Shown here piece after piece: positions 6,632 to 12,972 of a stretch of 13,034 nucleotides of DNA. The stretch is from Io17-Chloro-G2 sp034428715 (GTDB lineage: Bacteria > Chloroflexota > Dehalococcoidia > Lucifugimonadales > UBA3495). Made by a program: the position numbers and the translations under genes. The stretch is taken from positions 1 to 13,034 of the forward strand of contig DAOUHE010000282.1 of assembly GCA_034428715.1 (NCBI GenBank). The letters are read 5' to 3'. The stretch's first letter is position 1. Every line of letters begins with the position of its first letter. Below the pieces are notes generated by a model. That model did no database searches. It was not told the DNA's origin and saw only the letters and a program-made list of their open reading frames with translations.

Positions 6632-8245
6632 TTAAGAATAATAATCCAATCCTCCCATCTTTTTTGGCCCGGTGGCATGGCGGATCTGATGGATGGTTTC
6701 CGGTAATACCTGAATCAGGTCGGAGGCTATGGACCCGGTGTCACCCATTCGCCGCCTCACGGCTTCTCCGGCCCGGCCATGCAGGTAAACGCCGCAGCAG
6801 GCGGCATCCATTGGCTCCAAACCTTGGGCCAACAACCCAGCGATGATCCCGCTCAAAACGTCGCCGGTGCCGCCGGACGCCAGACCAGGATTGGAGAATG
6901 GAGCTATCCGCGCCAACCCATTGGGATCGCTTATGACCGTGTAGGCTCCCTTCAACGCCACCGCGACGTCCCAGCGGGCGGCCCAATGCCGGGCCGTAGC
7001 TAGCCGGTCCCCCTGCACCGCCGAAGTAGCGCCGCCGGTCAATGTCGCCATCTCGCCGGGATGAGGCGTAACCACCGCTGGGCGGCGCAATAGCCTCCAC
7101 CAATCGTCGTGCCGCGCCAGGTTGTTCAATCCGTCGGCGTCGATGATTACGGGTTGTGCCGAGTCGGGCTCATCCAAGAGCAGTTTTCCCACGAAACGGG
7201 ACGTTTGATCAGAAATCCCCAGACCGCAGCCCACTAGCATGGCGGAATATCGCCTGCCGGCTTCACGGAGCGTTTTAACGCCATCGGAGTGAACCCGTCC
7301 TTCTCGGTCCTCGGGCAGCGGCAGATGGATAACCTCTGTGAGCTTTGTCGCGGCCAAGGGATACACACTCTCAGGTGTGGCCAGGGTCACCAGGCCGGCG
7401 CCTACCCGCACGGCCGCCTGGGCGGCCAGGAAGGCGGCGCCCACGTAGTTTCGTGATCCCGCCACCACCAAAGCATGACCAAAAGTGCCTTTATGGGAAT
7501 CGGGCGGCCGGGACGGCAACCGCGAGGACGCCCAATCTTGGGTGAGCAATTCCAGGTCCAGGTCCACACCCTTTTCCACACCCGCGGGCAGTCCTATTTC
7601 AACCACACGTAGGCTCCCGGTCTGGGCAGCGCCCGGCAGGGTAAGCAGACCTGCCTTGGGATACGCCAATGCCGCCGTGAAGTCCGCGGTGAAACAGGCT
7701 GGATCAACCGACCCGGTATCCGCATTGACACCGGTGGGCAGGTCAAGGGCTAAAACCGCGGGTCCGGCACCCGCGTCACGACATTCCGCCAGAATACGGG
7801 ATGCTTCTTTTACCACTCCATCCAGGAGCCGGGCACGGCCTGTTCCCAAGACAGCGTCAAGGACCAACTTGCTGCCCTTGAGGAGGCGTTCCAACTCCGG
7901 CAAACCGGCGCCGCCAGCAAAATCGGCAACCGTTACGCCGAATTCCCGCGCTGTTTCCAGCTTGGGGTCAGCCGCTGGGCGGCGAGTCAACAGGCAAGCC
8001 GTGACTTCAGCCCCCCAGCGGCGAAGATGCCGCGCGGCTACCAACCCATCGGCTCCGTTGTTGCCAGGGCCCACCAGAACCACCACACGAGCCCCTGCCA
8101 CGGAACCCATCACTTCCCGCGCTAACTTCGCGACGGCCAGGCCGGCGTTCTCCATCAATCGGTCCGTGCTGACTCCGCGAGCCTCGGAAGCCTGCTCCAG
8201 CGCCATCATCTGGGCTGCGGTGACGATCTTGACAGCCCGGTTCAT
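6632..8245 (-). CDS. nnr: Bifunctional NAD(P)H-hydrate repair enzyme (epimerase + ADP-dependent dehydratase)
   Basis: The 537-residue protein repairs damaged NADHX and NADPHX: the N-terminal YjeF_N domain epimerises R and S forms and the C-terminal carbohydrate-kinase-like domain dehydrates the S form using ADP. The N-domain (about 1-215) shows GPGNNGADG at 59-67 and LALDLPTGVNADTG. The C-domain (about 225-525) shows GHALVVAGSRNYVGAA, VTPHPGEMATLTG and ASGGTGDVLSG (G458-G-T-G-D462), the last containing the catalytic Asp. The length is typical of the fused form. ATG 8245 overlaps the acpS stop as ATGA and has no Shine-Dalgarno, so translation is probably coupled to acpS. The acpS-nnr pairing is seen in many bacteria. 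The start sequence lies in a short tandem duplication. Confidence 0.96.
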   Translation of the reverse strand: MNRAVKIVTAAQMMALEQASEARGVSTDRLMENAGLAVAKLAREVMGSVAGARVVVLVGPGNNGADGLVAARHLRRWGAEVTACLLTRRPAADPKLETAREFGVTVADFAGGAGLPELERLLKGSKLVLDAVLGTGRARLLDGVVKEASRILAECRDAGAGPAVLALDLPTGVNADTGSVDPACFTADFTAALAYPKAGLLTLPGAAQTGSLRVVEIGLPAGVEKGVDLDLELLTQDWASSRLPSRPPDSHKGTFGHALVVAGSRNYVGAAFLAAQAAVRVGAGLVTLATPESVYPLAATKLTEVIHLPLPEDREGRVHSDGVKTLREAGRRYSAMLVGCGLGISDQTSRFVGKLLLDEPDSAQPVIIDADGLNNLARHDDWWRLLRRPAVVTPHPGEMATLTGGATSAVQGDRLATARHWAARWDVAVALKGAYTVISDPNGLARIAPFSNPGLASGGTGDVLSGIIAGLLAQGLEPMDAACCGVYLHGRAGEAVRRRMGDTGSIASDLIQVLPETIHQIRHATGPKKMGGLDYYS

Positions 8246-8273
8246 GGGTTGGTTAACAGCCCGTTTAATGGGT
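8232..8273. repeat. Imperfect tandem duplication at the acpS/nnr overlap, 24-bp period
   Basis: ACAGCCCGGTTCATGGGT (8232-8249) and ACAGCCCGTTTAATGGGT (8256-8273) match at 16 of 18 positions and are offset by 24 bp, exactly 8 codons. One copy contains the nnr ATG and the acpS TGA; the other reads through as ATT/TTA within acpS. Confidence 0.8.
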
Positions 8274-8640
8274 CAACGCCGCTTTGAGCCACCACCGAAG
8301 CGACGGCGTATTCCCGGGAGTGGGATAGGCTCAGGGCCATTTCTTGGATCCCCAGCCGTTGGGCCCTGCTCTTGGCCCGGCCGTGGAGCTTGATGCCGGG
8401 AGCGCCGCTATTTTGGCGGACGACCTCTATGTCCTTCCAACCGACGCCCCGAACCCCGGTCCCCAAGGCCTTCATGGCGGCTTCTTTAGCCGCGAAACGC
8501 GCCGCCAGATTGGGGGCCCGTCCCCGGCAATAGGCAATTTCGTCAACGGTGAATATCCGGTTCAAGAAGCGCTGTCCATACCGCTCCAAGACCTGCCGGA
8601 TGCGCGGGATCTCGATTATGTCAACGCCGGTGCTTAGCAT
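8242..8640 (-). CDS. acpS: Holo-[acyl-carrier-protein] synthase
   Basis: AcpS transfers 4'-phosphopantetheine from CoA to a serine of acyl carrier protein. From ATG 8640 the product is 132 residues, close to the usual 120-130. The N-terminal STGVDIIEI carries the Mg2+-binding Asp (D7), the central helix ARFAAKEAAMKALG carries the conserved Lys-Glu pair, and LSLSHSREYAVASVV is the typical C-terminal block. A longer frame begins at 8742, but its extra 34 residues have no counterpart in the family and I reject them. No Shine-Dalgarno precedes ATG 8640; TAATAG ends only 4 nt before it, so the message could be nearly leaderless. The gene overlaps nnr by 4 nt. It follows metF after 120 bp with no other gene. 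Confidence 0.95.
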   Translation of the reverse strand: MLSTGVDIIEIPRIRQVLERYGQRFLNRIFTVDEIAYCRGRAPNLAARFAAKEAAMKALGTGVRGVGWKDIEVVRQNSGAPGIKLHGRAKSRAQRLGIQEMALSLSHSREYAVASVVAQSGVDPLNGLLTNP

Positions 8641-8760
8641 CGTACTATTACGGGCGGTTTCAGCCCTACGGCAAATTGGAAGGTCTGGAATGCTCTTGAG
8701 ATTCCCAATCGGTCTCCCTTGGGCCCGAGGCTGCGCTGGCAACGTGACGCCAAAGCGCGC

Positions 8761-9630
8761 CTAGTGCCCCGGAATGGCCAAATTCTTGAGGATCTTGGAG
8801 ACTGAGTAACTACGGTTGAGAACGTAAAAATGGACTCCGGGCACGCCGTGGTCCCACAATTCCTGCACCTGCCGGCTGGCGTATTCCACGCCCAGTTCCC
8901 TGACCGCGCCGTCATCGCCGGAATATTTCTCCAGCTGCTGATCCAACTTGGGTGGCAACTTTGCGCCGCACATAGCGGTGAACCGGCGAATCTGACCCGT
9001 GCTCAAAATGGGCAAGACGCCGGGAATGATCGGCACGTCTATGCCTGCCTTTCCGGCCCGTTCCATGAATTTGAAGAAATCGGTGTTATCGTAAAATAGC
9101 TGGGTGATCAGAAAATCGGCGCCCTCGTCAACCTTTAGCCGCGTGTGCTTCAGGTCCGTATCCAAGTCCACCGATTCGGTATGGCCTTCCGGGTAGCAGG
9201 CCGCGGCCACACCAAAGCCGAAATTCTCCCGAATGTGTTTGACCAACTCAACCGCGTGTTGAAAGCCGCCCGCCACCGGCACGAATCCATCTTGGCCTTG
9301 AGGGGCGTCGCCTCGCAGCGCTATGACGTTGTCTATGCCCGACCGGTCTAACCGCGTCAACACGTCGTCTAGCTCTTCTTTGGTCTGGCCGACACACGTC
9401 AGGTGGGCCATCACCTCTAATTGATGTTGTTCTTTGAGCCCCGCCGTGATCTCCTCGGTGAATGCCCTGGTCGAACCGCCCGCTCCGTAGGTGACGGAAA
9501 CGAAGTCGGGCGCGAACGTTTTTAGACGTTCCACGGCTTCAAACACCGCCGGAATCCCATCAGACGTCCGCGGCGGAAAGAATTCGCAGGAGATAGTCCT
9601 GGTGGTCCTCAATATCTCTTTAATCTTCAA
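8761..9630 (-). CDS. metF: 5,10-methylenetetrahydrofolate reductase
   Basis: MetF reduces methylene-THF to methyl-THF with FAD for methionine synthesis and one-carbon flow. Visible motifs are TISCEFFPPRTSDG near the start (E16 is the expected catalytic Glu), SVTYGAGGS, HLTCVG, ALRGD, the ITQLFYD strand and GVHFYVLNRS at the end. I chose TTG 9630-9628 because the protein then begins MKIKEILRTTRTISCEFFPP, the standard MetF N-terminus, with 289 residues. An in-frame ATG at 9774, 6 nt after the preceding gene's stop, would add 48 residues, but it lacks a Shine-Dalgarno and the family has no such extension. TTG 9630 also lacks a clear Shine-Dalgarno, so the start is not settled. Confidence 0.93.
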   Translation of the reverse strand: MKIKEILRTTRTISCEFFPPRTSDGIPAVFEAVERLKTFAPDFVSVTYGAGGSTRAFTEEITAGLKEQHQLEVMAHLTCVGQTKEELDDVLTRLDRSGIDNVIALRGDAPQGQDGFVPVAGGFQHAVELVKHIRENFGFGVAAACYPEGHTESVDLDTDLKHTRLKVDEGADFLITQLFYDNTDFFKFMERAGKAGIDVPIIPGVLPILSTGQIRRFTAMCGAKLPPKLDQQLEKYSGDDGAVRELGVEYASRQVQELWDHGVPGVHFYVLNRSYSVSKILKNLAIPGH

Positions 9631-9780
9631 TCGGTTTTTCTCTGGGCGCTCCACTAAGAAAGTGGGCTTAGATTTTCCCCGGCCATACAGAAAATCGCAA
9701 TGAAACCGTGCGTTGGGCAGCCTTGGGGGAGTTCCAATCTTAGCACCGGTGTCCAACCAGTGTCGAATCAACATGCCGGG

Positions 9781-10560
9781 TTAAAACTCGGGCCGGCGCT
9801 TCTCCTTGAAAGCTTGTATCCCTTCGGATGGATGGGAAGAGGTGGCCACGTACTGCGCGAAGGCCATGGTCTCCAAGGCTATCCCATCCCGCAGGGACAA
9901 GTCCTGCCCTCGCAGGGCCACCGACTTGATCCAACCTAACCCGGGCCGGCTTTTGGTGCGCAAAGGCCCCAACAGCGTCTCCAATTCCTGGTCTAGATCA
10001 TCGGTGGCCACGGAGCGCAACGCCAATCCCCACTCCACGGCTTCTGGCCCAGATAACCATCTTCCGGTGGTCAACAATTCCATGGCGCGCTGCATCCCTA
10101 CCCGTCTGGGCAACCGCTGGGTGGAACCGCCTCCGGGAATCAAGCCGACGTTGACGTGCTGGTCCCCTATGCGTGCATCATCGGACACCAGGGCCATATC
10201 ACAAGCCATCATCAATTCCAGCCCGCCGGCCAATGCAAAACCGTGAACCACGGCAATCACAGGCACCGGCAACGACTCTATCTGCGCCACGCAATCGTTC
10301 ATTTTTTGAAGGAACGGCGGGATCAAGACCGGCTGGGCAAATACGGTTTCGAAGTAGATCAGGTCGGCGCCAGCGCAAAACGCCCTGCCTTCTCCCCGGA
10401 TCACCAAAGCCTTGATCTCTTGATCTTCAGCCACCACCGCCAGCGCATGGGACAACTCGGCAATCAATTCAGGGTTCAAAGCGTTCATCGCATCCGGCCG
10501 GTTAAGGCGAATGGTCGCGACACCGTTTTCCCTGGCCATCTTGATGTTGGTATACTCCAC
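9781..10560 (-). CDS. Enoyl-CoA hydratase/isomerase family protein (crotonase fold)
   Basis: This 259-residue crotonase-fold protein would act on an acyl-CoA. The CoA/oxyanion motifs are present: RAFCAGADL at 59-67 and VVHGFALAGGLELMMACD at 104-121. The first catalytic Glu (E144 of rat mitochondrial hydratase) aligns with E115. The second (rat E164, normally in GQPEI/V) aligns with H135 in GDQHVNVGLIPGGG, so simple hydration by the two-Glu mechanism is unlikely and another crotonase reaction is possible. GTG 10560 has AGGAGG at 6-nt spacing, which fixes the start. It is the first gene of the minus-strand block, facing DUF167 across a divergent region; metF follows after a 150-bp gap (9631-9780) in which I see no gene. 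Confidence 0.92.
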   Translation of the reverse strand: MEYTNIKMARENGVATIRLNRPDAMNALNPELIAELSHALAVVAEDQEIKALVIRGEGRAFCAGADLIYFETVFAQPVLIPPFLQKMNDCVAQIESLPVPVIAVVHGFALAGGLELMMACDMALVSDDARIGDQHVNVGLIPGGGSTQRLPRRVGMQRAMELLTTGRWLSGPEAVEWGLALRSVATDDLDQELETLLGPLRTKSRPGLGWIKSVALRGQDLSLRDGIALETMAFAQYVATSSHPSEGIQAFKEKRRPEF

Positions 10561-10566
10561 CTGGTC

Positions 10567-10572
10567 CCTCCT
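10567..10572 (-). promoter_or_regulatory. Shine-Dalgarno fixing a GTG start
   Basis: AGGAGG on the minus strand is 6 nt from the GTG at 10560-10558, the strongest ribosome-binding site in the window. Confidence 0.75.
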
Positions 10573-10595
10573 AAGCTTCCAACGCGCTAACCTGT

Positions 10596-10605
10596 GGGCT
10601 AGCCC
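10596..10605. promoter_or_regulatory. Palindrome GGGCTAGCCC in the divergent control region
   Basis: A perfect 10-bp palindrome lies in the 92-bp region (10561-10652) between the divergent crotonase and DUF167 genes. It shares the half-site GGGCT with a 12-bp palindrome at 10957-10968. The divergent region also holds an AT-rich patch (10616-10635) where promoters may lie, but no -35/-10 pair is convincing. A regulator site is only a guess. Confidence 0.3.
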
Positions 10606-10652
10606 GCCGGTGTCGTTAATATACCAGCTTTAATACCTCGGGATTGTGAAGC

Positions 10653-10943
10653 GTGGCTGCTGTGGTCTCGTCGCCGCAAACCACAATACGCGTCAGGGTA
10701 CAACCCAAAGCATCGGGAAACCAGATATTGGGTTTTCGGGACGACGTCTTGCGCCTACGGGTCACGGCTGCTCCGGAAGACGGGAAGGCCAACGCTGCGG
10801 TGGTACGCCTACTGGCCAAAACACTGGGAGTGTCGCAGAGCCAACTGGAGGTGGTCCACGGCCGTTCCTCCAGAAACAAGGTCATCCGGGTTTCGTCTTT
10901 GGACGAACAAGAAGTCCGGCAACGCCTGGCCCCGCCGGGCTGA
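10653..10943 (+). CDS. DUF167 / YggU family (UPF0235) protein
   Basis: The 96-residue protein fits the small alpha/beta DUF167 family: IRVRVQPKAS near the start, VLRLRVTAAPEDGKANAAVV in the middle, then LLAKTLGV, the QLEVVHGRSSRNKVIRV strand and a helical tail. The family has solved structures but no established biochemical role. The start is GTG 10653 by frame; there is no good Shine-Dalgarno and codon 4 is also GTG, so a few residues are uncertain. It is the first gene of the plus-strand block, and its stop is 129 bp before the phosphatase gene, which has its own -10-like site, so they may be independent. Confidence 0.9.
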   Translation: MAAVVSSPQTTIRVRVQPKASGNQILGFRDDVLRLRVTAAPEDGKANAAVVRLLAKTLGVSQSQLEVVHGRSSRNKVIRVSSLDEQEVRQRLAPPG

Positions 10944-10956
10944 CCCGCGCCGTCTT

Positions 10957-10991
10957 GGGCTATAGCCCCCAGGGCTCTCCGACAGTATAAT
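10957..10991 (+). promoter_or_regulatory. Candidate operator palindrome and -10 before the phosphatase gene
   Basis: A perfect TATAAT (10986-10991) lies about 80 bp before the GTG at 11073. At the place where a -35 would sit (10963-10968) there is instead half of a perfect 12-bp palindrome, GGGCTATAGCCC (10957-10968). A protein bound there could replace or block -35 recognition; this is inference. Confidence 0.35.
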
Positions 10992-11072
10992 GAGCCTCAG
11001 TTTCGATGATAACCGGTCTCCAGTCTGAATCTGGGTCCCGGTCTAGATAGAGCTATCAAGGGAGTCTGAACC

Positions 11073-11555
11073 GTGGCCTACTTGGACTTTAGCTGGATCT
11101 TGGAAGGGTCTCTGGCCGCTTCCCGGGGTCCCACCAACCGCCGTGACCTGACCTTTCTCAAACTTAACGACATTACGGCGATAATTCGCATGGAGACCGA
11201 CACCATCTCTGGAGAGGCCCTGGAGTTGGTTGACATGTTTGAACCGGTGACCAACGGCCAGCCCCCATCATTGGAGCAGCTAGACCGGATGGCCCGGTTC
11301 ATTGAAGAGCAGATCGAAACCTGGGAACGGCCCGTGGTGGTCACCTGTTATGCAGGCCTGGGACGCACCGGCACCGCCTTGGCCGCGTATATGGTCTACG
11401 TCGGCTACCAGCCCCAAACCGCCATAGATTTCATCCGGAAGTTGCGGCCTGGCGCCATTGAGACCGCCGCGCAACAAGCCGCCGTTTACGAATACGCCGA
11501 GCTGTTGAAAGCGCAGCAATTGGAACGCCGGCGTAAAGCCATGGATGATATTTAA
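11073..11555 (+). CDS. Dual-specificity-phosphatase-like protein (Cys-X5-Arg)
   Basis: This is a 160-residue protein tyrosine / dual-specificity phosphatase fold protein. The phosphate-binding loop is VVVTC92YAGLGR98TG, with the Cys nucleophile and Arg of C-X5-R intact; the residue before Cys is Thr rather than the usual His. The loop that normally supplies the general-acid Asp (DGxPS type) reads T-N61-G-Q-P-P-S, placing Asn at that position, though D54 and E57 are near. Activity is therefore plausible but may be altered. The C-terminal helix is charged (LERRRKAMDD). GTG 11073 has AAGGGAG at 8-nt spacing. A JAMM peptidase gene follows after 62 bp. The substrate, whether phosphoprotein, nucleotide or lipid, cannot be told. 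Confidence 0.87.
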   Translation: MAYLDFSWILEGSLAASRGPTNRRDLTFLKLNDITAIIRMETDTISGEALELVDMFEPVTNGQPPSLEQLDRMARFIEEQIETWERPVVVTCYAGLGRTGTALAAYMVYVGYQPQTAIDFIRKLRPGAIETAAQQAAVYEYAELLKAQQLERRRKAMDDI

Positions 11556-11603
11556 AGATCACGGCCTCCCGGGTTCTTGGGCTTTGGTTGGCCGGGCCGT
11601 TAC

Positions 11604-11609
11604 AAGGAG
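11604..11609 (+). promoter_or_regulatory. Shine-Dalgarno deciding a TTG start
   Basis: AAGGAG is 8 nt from TTG 11618 but only 2 nt from GTG 11612, and it lies downstream of TTG 11588, so it favours TTG 11618 for the JAMM peptidase. Confidence 0.6.
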
Positions 11610-11617
11610 CCGTGCAC

Positions 11618-12031
11618 TTGCTGCAGATCGAACGCCAATTTGTGGACGAGATGATAGCCCACTCCCGGGAGGCTATGCCCAACGAGTGCTGTGGCATTCT
11701 GGCCGGCGCCGGAGGCAGCGTAAGCAAGGTGTACCGCATGACCAACGTGGCAGCCAGTGCTGTCCGGTTTTCCATGGACCCCTTGGAAATCAACAAGGTG
11801 GATCAAGAAGCCGGAGAGATGGGCTGGGAGTTGGCTGTGATTTATCACTCCCATACCCACAGCGAAGCCTATCCTTCCGATACCGACGTGCGGCTCGCCA
11901 ACGACACCCATTGGTTATGGCCGGAGGTGCGCTATATCCTGGTGTCACTGATGGAGCCGGAGAATCCCAGCGTCCGGCTGTTTAGCATCAACCACGGTGA
12001 TATCTCTGAAGAGCCCCTGGAAGTGGTTTAG
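11618..12031 (+). CDS. JAMM/MPN (M67-type) zinc metallopeptidase
   Basis: The 137-residue protein is a stand-alone MPN+ domain. All JAMM residues are present: E23 in PNECCG, H77-S-H79, S87 and D90, spaced as HxH-x7-S-x2-D. Bacterial members remove C-terminal residues or adducts from ubiquitin-like sulfur carriers such as ThiS/MoaD/CysO, or act as isopeptidases. No sulfur-carrier or cysteine-synthase gene is adjacent here, so the partner is unknown. Starting at TTG 11618 gives MLQIERQFVDEM, the usual beginning of the fold, with a good Shine-Dalgarno. It lies 62 bp after the phosphatase gene and 29 bp before the lipoprotein gene, suggesting one operon. The product is cytoplasmic, with no signal peptide. 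Confidence 0.92.
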   Translation: MLQIERQFVDEMIAHSREAMPNECCGILAGAGGSVSKVYRMTNVAASAVRFSMDPLEINKVDQEAGEMGWELAVIYHSHTHSEAYPSDTDVRLANDTHWLWPEVRYILVSLMEPENPSVRLFSINHGDISEEPLEVV

Positions 12032-12060
12032 GGCCAGGCGAAGGGGCCGGCGATCTGAAG

Positions 12061-12972
12061 TTGTTTTACCGGCCAAAGCTCATCCTCCTCGCCCCGGCCC
12101 TAGCTGTAATTCTGCCGCTATCAATCTTGCTTTTCGCTTGTCTCGACCCTGAGACCCCTGCCCAGCCTTCTTCGGGACCGGGACCGGGACCGGGACCGGG
12201 ACCGGCATCGGCATCGGCCGGAGTTCCCACCCCGACATCCATCCCCGGATCGACTCCGCCCCAATCGATTCCAGTACTCCCGCTGCCTACGCCCCACCCC
12301 GGCAACACCGCTTGGGTCAACCAGAGGATGGACGCGGTAGTCCTTCTTTACAACATCAGCGGCCCTGGAGACACCTTACTCCGAAGCCTGGATCTTAGGC
12401 AAATGCGGGGTGAACCAGGATTTTTTGGCAGCTACGGATTCAAAAAGTGGACCGGCGTGGGTGAAGCCCGGCCCATCGGTGTGATGCACGAACTTGGCCA
12501 CGCCTATTGGGGCGGATTTCCGGTGGAGGGGTTCCCACGATTGGAGTGGGAGGTTCTCTCGGGCGAAGAAATCTCTCCGGCCATGATGCGATACCACTCC
12601 GACATCCTAACCTTCATGGCCCAGCCTCCTGATGGCCACGAGGTATTCCGACAGCGGATGCGCAACCTTCCCAAATTGTCTCAAAACAACCTGGAGCCCC
12701 TGTTTCACAACCTGGAAGCCGACCTGGTGTACGGCACCGGAGGCAGTTTGGCATTAACGCCTCCCATTTTGCGGAAATACTGGAGCCAGTTCCTATTGCC
12801 GGGGAAATGGGAATCCTGGCCCCAGGCCGTAGCCTGGTTTCAATCGTTGGACGATACGGCCCGGGCGGCGGCCAGCAAATGGGTGGGGTTTGAGCATTTA
12901 GACCTAAGGAACTGTCACGAAATAACTTATTCTTTACTACATGCTCAGCTATACTTAATGGGTGATAGTTGA
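12061..12972 (+). CDS. Putative lipoprotein with HELGH metalloprotease motif, probably truncated by an IS
   Basis: The protein is up to 303 residues. A basic start and hydrophobic stretch (about 8-26) end in the lipobox L24-F-A-C27, indicating a membrane-anchored lipoprotein. A Pro/Gly linker (38-80) follows, including a GP repeat. The globular part carries V-M-H143-E-L-G-H147-A-Y-W, an HExxH zinc motif. The third ligand is not certain; E219 in HNLEAD is one candidate. I do not recognise the family. Composition and sequence change abruptly near residue 283, and the last 20 or so residues appear to be translated from an insertion-sequence end, so the native C-terminus is probably lost. The start is TTG 12061, or CTG 12055, which has AAGGGG at 8-nt spacing. 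The JAMM gene ends 29 bp upstream. Confidence 0.65.
   Translation: MFYRPKLILLAPALAVILPLSILLFACLDPETPAQPSSGPGPGPGPGPASASAGVPTPTSIPGSTPPQSIPVLPLPTPHPGNTAWVNQRMDAVVLLYNISGPGDTLLRSLDLRQMRGEPGFFGSYGFKKWTGVGEARPIGVMHELGHAYWGGFPVEGFPRLEWEVLSGEEISPAMMRYHSDILTFMAQPPDGHEVFRQRMRNLPKLSQNNLEPLFHNLEADLVYGTGGSLALTPPILRKYWSQFLLPGKWESWPQAVAWFQSLDDTARAAASKWVGFEHLDLRNCHEITYSLLHAQLYLMGDS
12173..12214 (+). repeat. Hexanucleotide tandem repeat coding a Gly-Pro linker
   Basis: Five perfect copies of CGGGAC (12173-12202) are followed by two copies of CGGCAT (12203-12214). They encode (GP)5 and then an Ala-Ser stretch directly after the lipobox region. Six-base units keep the frame, so slippage would change linker length without breaking the gene. 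Confidence 0.9.

Noticed and set aside
7485..8393. Plus-strand open frame of 302 codons
   Set aside because: It lies antisense to nnr and acpS, has Arg/Pro/Ser/Ala-rich low-complexity translation and no recognisable domain; it is a shadow of GC-rich coding DNA.
8641..8742. 34-residue N-terminal extension of AcpS
   Set aside because: The extra residues have no family counterpart and GVDIIEI begins right after ATG 8640.
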